A DNA stretch of 8,749 nt from an uncultured Muribaculaceae bacterium (lineage in GTDB: Bacteria; Bacteroidota; Bacteroidia; Bacteroidales; Muribaculaceae): the NCBI GenBank assembly GCA_910578305.1, contig CAJTQH010000019.1, positions 20,881 through 29,629 of the forward strand. Reading direction: 5' to 3'. Position numbers and translations under genes: made by a program. The notes beneath the pieces are model-generated. The model searched no databases, was not told the DNA's origin, and saw only the letters and a program-made list of their open reading frames with translations. The first letter of the stretch is position 1. The number at the start of each line of letters is the position of its first letter. Positions 1 to 5,648 of the stretch are shown here, piece by piece.

Positions 1-344
1 CTGTCACCGCCGCCGAGCAGTTCGTCAAGAGTCAGGCGTATCACCACTGTCGAGTCGACTGTCACTTCGCTGGGTATGCCGTCGTAGACCACCACATCGG
101 CATCTTCAGTCAGTTGCGACGGCACTATGTTGACATGGTCTATCGTGGCTATGACATCCTTGTATTCCTGCGGCAACTCATAGTCGGGCCATACAAACTG
201 TATCATCAGGTTCTCTTTCATGGCATAGAGAATCGCTTCATTCAATGTGTCAAGCGGAATGAGCCGAGGATTTTTATTCGGGTTGTCGCAATGGCAATAT
301 GACACCGAAGTGTCATCCAAAAGTATTACGAGATATTTCAGCAT
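1..344 (-). CDS. CXXX-repeat peptide maturase, N-terminal part (runs off the window)
   Basis: This reading frame starts at an ATG at 344 and stays open for 114 codons to the window edge, so the C-terminus is missing. The N-terminus reads MLKYLVILLDDTSVSYCHCD. From memory this resembles the proteins named 'CXXX repeat peptide maturase', which accompany a radical SAM enzyme and a CXXX-repeat precursor in Bacteroidales. The visible part alternates short beta-like stretches and acidic segments and shows no signal peptide, so it is probably cytosolic. Its start lies five bases after the stop of the radical SAM gene, so the two are almost certainly co-transcribed and perhaps translationally coupled. 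I see no Shine-Dalgarno sequence. The biochemical role of this family is unknown to me; partner or chaperone of the radical SAM enzyme is an inference from the operon. The start and strand are firm. The family name rests on the N-terminus and the context. Confidence 0.75.
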   Translation of the reverse strand, partial: MLKYLVILLDDTSVSYCHCDNPNKNPRLIPLDTLNEAILYAMKENLMIQFVWPDYELPQEYKDVIATIDHVNIVPSQLTEDADVVVYDGIPSEVTVDSTVVIRLTLDELLGGGD

Positions 345-349
345 GGCGG

Positions 350-1567
350 TCAGCAGATTACAGGGTTTGATTTCTTGTGGTTTTTCTCGAACTCCTCGCG
401 CTTGCCTTCAAGCTCCAGTTTACGGTATAGCTTGTTCCAGTAGTAGTTGTTGGCTCGCACGCGGGCTTTGTGCATCTTGCATATGGCAGTCGCGCGTTGA
501 TATATTGTGGAAGTCTCTGCGGCGTCATAGTTCTCGCCCTGACACCACGCGCATCCGCTCGCCACTTCGCAGTCTATGCACTCCGGCTTCGACTGTGTGG
601 TGCGGTCAAGCGTGAGAAACGGACGCAGCTTGTTCTTGTCTATACCGTCGCGCACATTACCTATTATCAGCGGTTTTTTAGTTCGCAATGAGTATGCGGC
701 AAAACGCGTACAGGGATAAAAATTGCCCGCGGCATCAACGGCAAGCATGTTTCCTGCACCACACCAGTTGTGGTTGTCAATCATTTGATTCAGGGGCTTC
801 CCGATGCTTTCACTGAAAAATGAACAGAAATAGTCGGAGTATAGATTATTGTCTATGATAGCATCTGCCAGTTGTATAAGTTGATCTTCAAATATCAGAT
901 CGTCACCCTCTTTCCACACATCCTCAAACACACAGTTTATATTGACTTCATGGATATGTAGTGAGTATAGATGCAGCACGGAATCTTTGATATAACTCAA
1001 GTCATCGGTGCTTATGGTCACTTTGGTTGATCCGTGAGGAAACTGTGACATCCACAGCGGAATATTGCGCACTACATCGTCGTAGCTGCCACGCTCCGGA
1101 CCGTCGCCTTTCCATATACGGTTTATATCATGCTTTTCTTTTGTGCCGTCGATTGTGATGCCGATTGACAGATGCTCGCGATTCTTTTTTATGAAATTCT
1201 GCACTTTCTCGGAATCATAATTTATGCCGTTGGTAGAGAAGCTGAATCGGTATGAATTAAACCAATGGTGATTTAGACGAAACATTTCCTTTTTTAGATA
1301 GTCACATATCTGATCGATCAGGTCTATTTCCAGAAAAGGTTCTCCGCCTATGAAATCCCATGTCACGGATTCTTCCTTAAAGTCATGTTCATGACTCAAT
1401 ATATAGTCAATAGCCTGTTTTGCTATGTCCCACGACATTCTTTCCTTGTTGTTTTTACCCACAAGGTAGCAATATTTGCAAGCTAATTGGCAGTCTTTGG
1501 TGACAATAAATGTTATGCTTTTGGCCGCACCATTTTTCCAAAAGCCCTCACTCTCGCGTATTTCCAT
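350..1567 (-). CDS. Radical SAM/SPASM peptide maturase, CXXX-repeat target type
   Basis: This 405-residue enzyme should use S-adenosylmethionine and iron-sulfur clusters to modify the precursor peptide encoded just upstream. The radical SAM motif CxxxCxxC is seen as C26, C30 and C33, within DCQLACKYCYLV, and the SAM-binding GGEPF is at 74-78. The C-terminal third carries a SPASM-like set of cysteines for auxiliary clusters: C269, C286, C330, C333, C339, C342 and C363. A lysine/glutamate-rich tail follows and the protein ends in cysteine (C405). The length is normal for SPASM maturases. The ATG at 1567 lies 15 bases after the U-tract of the terminator at 1583-1629, so expression probably depends on read-through from the precursor gene. 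GC content shifts inside the gene, from about 41% over 781-1560 to about 52% over 421-780. The chemistry is not visible. A thioether link, as in ranthipeptides, is one possibility, but I cannot show it. Confidence 0.93.
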   Translation of the reverse strand: MEIRESEGFWKNGAAKSITFIVTKDCQLACKYCYLVGKNNKERMSWDIAKQAIDYILSHEHDFKEESVTWDFIGGEPFLEIDLIDQICDYLKKEMFRLNHHWFNSYRFSFSTNGINYDSEKVQNFIKKNREHLSIGITIDGTKEKHDINRIWKGDGPERGSYDDVVRNIPLWMSQFPHGSTKVTISTDDLSYIKDSVLHLYSLHIHEVNINCVFEDVWKEGDDLIFEDQLIQLADAIIDNNLYSDYFCSFFSESIGKPLNQMIDNHNWCGAGNMLAVDAAGNFYPCTRFAAYSLRTKKPLIIGNVRDGIDKNKLRPFLTLDRTTQSKPECIDCEVASGCAWCQGENYDAAETSTIYQRATAICKMHKARVRANNYYWNKLYRKLELEGKREEFEKNHKKSNPVIC

Positions 1568-1582
1568 AAAAGTCCTTATCCT

Positions 1583-1629
1583 AAAAAAAATATCATATAG
1601 GTTGCCATTTTGCCGGCAACCTATATGAT
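1583..1629 (-). terminator. Intrinsic terminator or attenuator between precursor and maturase genes
   Basis: On the minus strand a perfect 15-base-pair stem (1629-1615 with 1606-1592) closes an 8-base loop. A run of eight T follows (1590-1583). It begins 10 bases after the precursor stop codon and its U-tract ends 15 bases before the start of the radical SAM gene. No Bacteroides-type promoter fits between it and that gene. The simplest reading is partial termination, which gives much precursor and little enzyme, a common need in RiPP operons. Confidence 0.85.
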
Positions 1630-1639
1630 GTGCTTGAAA

Positions 1640-1939
1640 TTACTGATAGTCACCGGCATTACAAGCATTTCGGCATGCGGCTTTACATGTGGTGGAGCAG
1701 TTGTCGCTGCATATACGTTCACATGTGTGCTTGCAAAATGTTCTACATGTGCCATCGCATGAGCCGGAGCAACCGCCTCTACAGGTTCCGCCACACGGAC
1801 ATGCGCTTGCTGCTGCCTTGCTGATCAGAGGCACGTTGGCAAGGGCGATAGCTCCTAAAATCGGGAGAGCCGATTTTGCGGCTTTTTTGAAGAATGAGCG
1901 TCGCGACTGCAATTCTTCATTTTTGTTTTTCTCTGTCAT
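1640..1939 (-). CDS. CXXX-repeat precursor peptide with twin-arginine signal
   Basis: This 99-residue peptide is the likely substrate of the radical SAM enzyme. The N-terminal part has a twin-arginine motif, S12-R-R-S-F-F-K18, followed by a hydrophobic stretch (about 23-40, ALPILGAIALANVPLIS) and an Ala-rich cleavage region, KAAASA, at 41-46. This is the layout of a Tat signal peptide, so export in a folded or modified state is expected. The rest is almost purely CXXX repeats. Cysteines 49, 53, 57, 61, 65, 69, 73, 77, 81, 85, 89 and 93 form twelve exact four-residue units (CGGT, CRGG, CSGS, CDGT, CRTF, CKHT, CERI, CSDN, CSTT, CKAA, CRNA, CNAG). An extra, out-of-register C47 sits right after KAAASA. 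The first units are Gly-rich and the later ones charged and Ala-rich. The gene precedes the maturase gene in the same direction, with a terminator between them. The start at 1939 is the only ATG that keeps the Arg-Arg motif. The final product and its function are unknown. Confidence 0.93.
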   Translation of the reverse strand: MTEKNKNEELQSRRSFFKKAAKSALPILGAIALANVPLISKAAASACPCGGTCRGGCSGSCDGTCRTFCKHTCERICSDNCSTTCKAACRNACNAGDYQ

Positions 1940-1991
1940 TTTGAGATCACTGTGTTTTTCCTTATAGACTGCCCCGGATTCAGGTATGGAT

Positions 1992-2326
1992 AAAAAGAAA
2001 GACGTGGGAGTCTGTACTTTAGCTCATCCCTGCTTCGAGGCCTTCGCATTGCCCATCTATCAGGATAAGCAACTCAGTCAGCCCACGTCAAGGATGTATA
2101 TACAGAACACCACGCCGCACAATCTCCTCCCTTGTCCGATAAGGGAGTGGTCATGGACACGTATGGTGGCGATATAGCATCACCCATGTGGACGCCTACA
2201 GTTGCCGTCTCTTCCGATAGATTAAGGAGTTTGCGAAGTTCCAAAGCAGGAAGTAAACGTTCGGTAAACGTCTTCAGAACAATAAGTCCACCCGCCGTAT
2301 GCCCCTCTGGGCTGACGAGTTTGCTG
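1992..2326 (-). ncRNA. Structured RNA: independent ncRNA or leader of the CXXX operon
   Basis: The minus strand between a strong -7 box and the precursor gene has the marks of a folded RNA of about 330 bases. Helix A pairs 2324-2308 with 2085-2069: nine contiguous pairs plus seven more around two bulges. Helix B pairs 2089-2082 with 2008-2001, eight perfect pairs, and a U-rich tract (2000-1992, TTTCTTTTT) follows at once. Helices A and B compete for bases 2082-2085. Helix C (2070-2061 with 2032-2022) lies inside B and has ten pairs and one bulge. One of its pairs is G-U in the minus-strand RNA but would be C-A in a plus-strand RNA, which supports the strand. A seven-pair hairpin lies at 2127-2147, and 2286-2291 can pair with 2188-2193. 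I do not recognise the family. Signature sequences of RNase P RNA, tmRNA and the SRP RNA tip (GGAAGGNAGCAG) are absent. A 6S-like RNA or an attenuating leader both remain possible. Confidence 0.5.
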
Positions 2327-2358
2327 CAAATATACATCACAATTTTCACATCCGCAAC
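2327..2358 (-). promoter_or_regulatory. Bacteroides-type promoter facing the structured RNA and CXXX cassette
   Basis: On the minus strand TATATTTG at 2334-2327 matches the -7 consensus TAnnTTTG perfectly. A TTG (2357-2355) stands 20 bases upstream of it as a partial -33 box. Transcription would start near 2320, exactly where helix A of the structured RNA begins. I found no other box of this type between here and the precursor ATG at 1939, so this may also be the promoter of the peptide cassette. Confidence 0.6.
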
Positions 2359-2420
2359 ATCCGTCTTCCTGTTTTTGTGGCCGTTGAGAGTCTTTCCGTG
2401 TGGCAGTGGCGCAAAAGTGC

Positions 2421-2451
2421 TGTGCGATGTCGGGGGAATTTGCTAATTTTG
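2421..2451 (+). promoter_or_regulatory. Bacteroides-type promoter of queA
   Basis: TAATTTTG at 2444-2451 is a perfect -7 box. TGTG at 2421-2424, 19 bases upstream, matches the -33 consensus TTTG in three of four bases. The predicted start near 2458 gives queA a 5' leader of about 33 bases. This promoter points away from the one at 2327-2358; about 60 bases lie between their upstream boxes. Confidence 0.65.
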
Positions 2452-2490
2452 CAGACTAAAATTTTTTTCATCCCGAAAATCAGACCCGCA

Positions 2491-3696
2491 ATGGACATAC
2501 GTTCTATAGAGATATCCGAATTTGACTACCCGCTGCCCGACGAACTCATTGCCCGGCATCCGCTTGCCGAGCGCGACCGCTGCCTGCTGCTTGTGCGGCA
2601 TCACGACGGCACCCTTGAGCAGCGCGTGTTTGCCGAGCTGCCGCAACTGCTGCCGGCCGATTCGATGCTTGTCTGCAACAATACCCGCGTCATCAACGCG
2701 CGTCTGCGTTTCCGCAAGCCCGGAGGCGGTGCTCAGATCGAGATATTCTGCCTTGAGCCGGTAAGTCCGGTCGACTACCAGCAGTCGTTTTCAGCCACCG
2801 ACGGCTGCGAATGGATGTGCTTTGTGGGCAACTCCAAGCGATGGAAAGACGGCGGCCTCACTATGACCGTTGATGTCGGCGGCATCGACGTGACTCTCAC
2901 TGCCACACGCATCGAGCGGCTTGGCAACGGCTCTGTGGTGCGCTTCGACTGGCCTCACGGCGTCACATTCTCGCAGATCATCGAGGCTGCCGGAGAGATA
3001 CCCATACCGCCATATCTCAACCGCTCGACCGAGGACAGCGACTCGTCCGACTATCAGACGGTGTTCTCTCGCATCGAAGGCTCGGTGGCAGCCCCAACGG
3101 CCGGACTCCACTTCACACCCGCCGTGCTCGACGCCATTGCCGCCCGGGGCATACCGCGCCGCGAAGTGACGCTGCATGTCGGCGCAGGCACATTCCAGCC
3201 GGTCAAGACCGACACCATCGGCGAGCATCCCATGCACAGCGAGTTCATATCCGTGGATCGCGATGTCATATGCGACATTGCCCGTGGCGACCGACGTGTG
3301 ATAGCCGTAGGCACCACTTCGGTGCGCACCCTTGAGAGCCTGTATCACCTGGGATGTATGGTGAGTCGAGGCCTTGTGCCCGACGAAGTGCCGCAATGGT
3401 ATCCCTATTCGCCCGACCATCCGAATCTTTCGGCACAGGACGCTCTTCGGCATTTGGTCGACTATATGGACGCCAACGGCCTGCCGCGCCTTGTAGGCTC
3501 TACACGCATCATTATAGCGCCCGGCTATGAATATAAGGTGGTGAAAGGAATGGTCACCAATTTCCATCAGCCGCAGTCGACGCTGTTGTTACTCGTATCT
3601 GCATTCACAGGTGGCGACTGGCGTCGAATGTACGACTACGCACTGTCACACGGCTTCCGTTTCCTGAGCTACGGCGACGCCCAGTTGCTTCTCTGA
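2491..3696 (+). CDS. queA: S-adenosylmethionine:tRNA ribosyltransferase-isomerase (QueA)
   Basis: QueA moves the ribosyl part of S-adenosylmethionine onto 7-aminomethyl-7-deazaguanine at the wobble position of tRNAs with GUN anticodons and isomerises it to epoxyqueuosine. It is a cytosolic enzyme. The 401-residue protein shows the family motifs in order: NNTRV (63-67), PTAGLHFT (202-209), LHVGAGTFQPV (228-238), GTTSVRTLES (274-283), TNFHQPQSTLL (356-366) and FLSYGDAQLL (391-400). It is about 45 residues longer than the E. coli enzyme; my guess is that insertions around 95-130 and 285-315 account for this. I chose the ATG at 2491 because the family N-terminus (EFDYPLPDELIARHP) begins directly after it. 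The open frame continues upstream to 2299, but that stretch is not QueA-like and includes the promoter. The gene is GC-rich (60% and 72% in two 60-base rows I counted). It stands alone, with its own promoter and 149 bases before parA. Confidence 0.97.
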   Translation: MDIRSIEISEFDYPLPDELIARHPLAERDRCLLLVRHHDGTLEQRVFAELPQLLPADSMLVCNNTRVINARLRFRKPGGGAQIEIFCLEPVSPVDYQQSFSATDGCEWMCFVGNSKRWKDGGLTMTVDVGGIDVTLTATRIERLGNGSVVRFDWPHGVTFSQIIEAAGEIPIPPYLNRSTEDSDSSDYQTVFSRIEGSVAAPTAGLHFTPAVLDAIAARGIPRREVTLHVGAGTFQPVKTDTIGEHPMHSEFISVDRDVICDIARGDRRVIAVGTTSVRTLESLYHLGCMVSRGLVPDEVPQWYPYSPDHPNLSAQDALRHLVDYMDANGLPRLVGSTRIIIAPGYEYKVVKGMVTNFHQPQSTLLLLVSAFTGGDWRRMYDYALSHGFRFLSYGDAQLLL

Positions 3697-3714
3697 TCCG
3701 GAGTCGGCGACTGT

Positions 3715-3733
3715 GTTCCACACAGCGTTCCAC
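3715..3733 (+). repeat. Tandem GTTCCAC motifs upstream of parA
   Basis: GTTCCAC occurs at 3715-3721 and 3727-3733, a spacing of 12 bases, in the gap between queA and parA. Each copy resembles half of the usual ParB site (GTTNCACG), but no full palindrome is present. A short five-pair hairpin (3711-3725, CTGTG/CACAG) overlaps the first copy. It has no T-run after it, so I do not call it a terminator. The role is unknown. Confidence 0.3.
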
Positions 3734-3791
3734 GAGTTATTAACAATATGCGGGTTTTATAAACATTTAACTCAAATTCAGCCCTCCACAC

Positions 3792-3822
3792 TTCTTTTAA
3801 TGAGCAAAATGTGATTACTTTG
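3792..3822 (+). promoter_or_regulatory. Probable promoter of parA
   Basis: TTACTTTG at 3815-3822 matches the TAnnTTTG box except for its second base. TTCT at 3792-3795 lies 19 bases upstream as a weak -33 box. Transcription would start near 3830, giving a leader of about 16 AT-rich bases before the parA ATG. I saw no better box between queA and parA. Confidence 0.45.
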
Positions 3823-3845
3823 CACTCCGTTATTTATATAATACT

Positions 3846-4625
3846 ATGGGTAAAATAATTGCAATAGCAAATCAAAAGGGAGGTGTGGGAAAGACCACCA
3901 CGACCATAAATCTGGCAGCCTCACTGGCCGCCGAGGGCAAGAAAGTGCTCATCATCGATGCCGACCCGCAGGCCAACGCCACATCAGGCTATGGCATCAA
4001 GCCCGAAGATATGACATCCTCTATCTACGAATGCCTTGTCGATGACTATCCTCTGGCAGGTTCGCAGGTGCCCACATGCGTCAAAGGTCTTGATCTGATA
4101 GGATCGCGCATCGACCTTGCAGGTGCCGAACTTGAGCTCATCAGCCGTCCCGGACGAGAGAAGGTATTGGCCAATCTGCTTGCTCCTATATCTCCGCATT
4201 ACGATTATATTCTCATCGACTGCTCTCCCTCCCTCGGACTCATTACTGTCAACGCGCTCACTGCCGCCAACTCGGTCATCATCCCCGTGCAGGCCGAGTA
4301 TTTCGCGCTCGAAGGCATTACAAAACTCATCAACACCATACGCATCATCAAGCCAAAGCTCAATCCCGGGCTGGAGATCGAAGGCTTCCTGCTCACCATG
4401 TACGATGCCCGTCTGCGTCTGGCCAATCAGATCTATGAGGAGCTGAAAAGTCACTTCGGCGACATGGTGTTCACCACCGTTATTCCGCGAAACATCCGTC
4501 TCAGCGAGGCCCCCTCGCACGGATTGCCCGCGCTGCTCTACGATCCCGAGAGCCGTGGAGCCACATCCCACACCGCTCTCGCGCGTGAGATCATCGCCCG
4601 ACATCGCCGGACGGCCAAAAAATGA
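3846..4625 (+). CDS. parA: Chromosome partitioning ATPase ParA (Soj type)
   Basis: ParA is a DNA-binding ATPase that works with ParB-parS complexes to segregate chromosome origins. In this 259-residue protein the deviant Walker A motif KGGVGKTT is at 11-18 with the signature lysine K11. DADPQANATSG is at 38-48, and the Walker B region YILIDCSPSLG is at 121-131. The motif around 215-225 (PRNIRLSEAPS) is typical of this family. There is no N-terminal helix-turn-helix extension, so it is of the short chromosomal type and not the long plasmid P1/F type. The length is as usual (about 255). The start at 3846 places the beta strand and Walker A in the expected position. parB follows after 83 bases on the same strand, which confirms the role. 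GC content and codon use look like those of queA and parB. Confidence 0.97.
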   Translation: MGKIIAIANQKGGVGKTTTTINLAASLAAEGKKVLIIDADPQANATSGYGIKPEDMTSSIYECLVDDYPLAGSQVPTCVKGLDLIGSRIDLAGAELELISRPGREKVLANLLAPISPHYDYILIDCSPSLGLITVNALTAANSVIIPVQAEYFALEGITKLINTIRIIKPKLNPGLEIEGFLLTMYDARLRLANQIYEELKSHFGDMVFTTVIPRNIRLSEAPSHGLPALLYDPESRGATSHTALAREIIARHRRTAKK

Positions 4626-4660
4626 TACTCACCACTCTTTTGATATTCAGTTTCCACACA

Positions 4661-4677
4661 AAAGCCCTATGGGCTTT
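4661..4677. other. Short perfect hairpin between parA and parB
   Basis: AAAGCCC (4661-4667) and GGGCTTT (4671-4677) form a seven-pair stem with a three-base loop, 35 bases after the parA stop. The bases that follow are AT-rich (GATACATACGATTT) but have no U-run, so it is at most a weak terminator or an mRNA processing or stability element. The parB ATG follows 31 bases downstream. A box similar to a -7 element (TATATTTA, 4695-4702) lies between them but is too near the start codon for a confident promoter call. Confidence 0.4.
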
Positions 4678-4708
4678 GATACATACGATTTAAATATATT
4701 TACTATAG

Positions 4709-5599
4709 ATGGCAATCCGACGCAATGCATTAGGCCGCGGCCTTGACTCACTTATTTCAATGGACGATGTTCCGGCACGCGGTTCATCGGCAATCAATGA
4801 TATCCAATTGGATATGATCTCTCCCAACCCCGACCAGCCGCGAACCACCTTCGACGAGGAAGCACTCGAAGAACTGGCCGCCTCCATACGCGAGCTCGGC
4901 ATCATTCAGCCACTCTCGCTCCGTAAGGTAGCCCCCAATGCCTACCAGATCATTGCAGGAGAGCGACGCTATCGTGCCGCGAAGCTGGCCGGACTCACCT
5001 CAGTGCCTGCCTACATACGCACGGCCAACGAAGCCGAACTTACCGAGATGGCACTCATTGAGAACATTCAGCGCGAAGACCTCAATGCGATAGAAATAGC
5101 CCTGACATTCAAGAAACTCATCGACCGCTATGGTCTCACACAGGAGCGCCTGAGCGAGCGCATAGGCAAGAAACGCGCCACCATCGCCAACTTCCTCCGA
5201 CTGTTGCGCCTGCCGGCCGAAGTGCAGCTCGGCCTGCGCGATAAGAGGGTCGACATGGGCCATGCACGCGCGCTGCTCTCCATAACCGACCCTACGGTTC
5301 AGCTCAAGATCTACAATCAGATCGTCAAAGAAGGCCTGTCGGTGCGTAGGGTAGAGGAGCTTGCAAAAGCCTATCGCGAACAGACCGACGGCGGCGATGC
5401 ACGGCCAACGGATAAGCCTAAGGCGCAGAACAATGATTTCGACATCCTTGGCGACCACCTGACTCAGCGTTTTCACATTCCCGTACAGTTCAGCTGCAAC
5501 AAGTCAGGCAAAGGCAAAATCACCTTTAGTTTTAAAAATGAAGATGAACTTGCCAGATTAATTGCTATCTTTGACGAAGTAAAACCTAATGCAAACTGA
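4709..5599 (+). CDS. parB: Chromosome partitioning protein ParB
   Basis: ParB binds parS sites, loads and slides as a CTP-dependent clamp, and stimulates ParA. The 296-residue protein has the complete domain order. The N-terminal ParA-contacting peptide RRNALGRGLDSLI is at 4-16. The ParB/Srx-like CTP-binding domain follows, with GERRYRAAKLAG at 84-95 and ENIQREDLN at 118-126. A helix-turn-helix region (about 143-190, including RIGKKRATIANFLRLLRLP) comes next. After a polar linker (about 223-247) the C-terminal dimerisation segment starts near 248. Length and motifs are normal, with no sign of truncation. The ATG at 4709 was chosen because the conserved N-terminal peptide begins right after it. 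It probably shares a transcript with parA, and a hairpin terminator follows at 5621. I found no canonical parS site (GTTNCACGTGAAAC) inside the window. Confidence 0.97.
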   Translation: MAIRRNALGRGLDSLISMDDVPARGSSAINDIQLDMISPNPDQPRTTFDEEALEELAASIRELGIIQPLSLRKVAPNAYQIIAGERRYRAAKLAGLTSVPAYIRTANEAELTEMALIENIQREDLNAIEIALTFKKLIDRYGLTQERLSERIGKKRATIANFLRLLRLPAEVQLGLRDKRVDMGHARALLSITDPTVQLKIYNQIVKEGLSVRRVEELAKAYREQTDGGDARPTDKPKAQNNDFDILGDHLTQRFHIPVQFSCNKSGKGKITFSFKNEDELARLIAIFDEVKPNAN

Positions 5600-5620
5600 A
5601 AACGAGGCGCGTTATCAGAC

Positions 5621-5647
5621 ACATCTTAGACCCTAAGATGTTTGTTT
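5621..5647 (+). terminator. Probable intrinsic terminator after parB
   Basis: A perfect nine-pair stem, ACATCTTAG (5621-5629) with CTAAGATGT (5633-5641), encloses a three-base loop and runs straight into a T-rich tract, TTGTTT (5642-5647). It lies 21 bases after the parB stop. The stem is AT-rich, so termination may be partial. It sits immediately before the GTG at 5649 that opens the next reading frame, which makes that start doubtful unless there is read-through. Confidence 0.65.
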
Positions 5648-5648
5648 A

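Noticed and set aside
1992..2326. RNase P RNA, tmRNA or SRP RNA as identity of the structured RNA
   Set aside because: The characteristic conserved sequences of each are absent on both strands, although the AAGCAGG in the apical part faintly recalls the SRP tip.
2074..2349. A 91-codon minus-strand reading frame in the gap upstream of the precursor gene
   Set aside because: Its start lies upstream of the -7 box at 2327-2334, it shows no domain or signal, and the same bases form long-range helices that fit a structured RNA better.
2299..2490. An upstream extension of the queA frame by 64 codons
   Set aside because: It includes the promoter at 2421-2451, the extra residues are not QueA-like, and the family N-terminus begins directly after the ATG at 2491.
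2791..3567. A 258-codon minus-strand open frame opposite queA
   Set aside because: It is a shadow of the GC-rich queA codons; the product is His- and Ala-rich with no recognisable domain.
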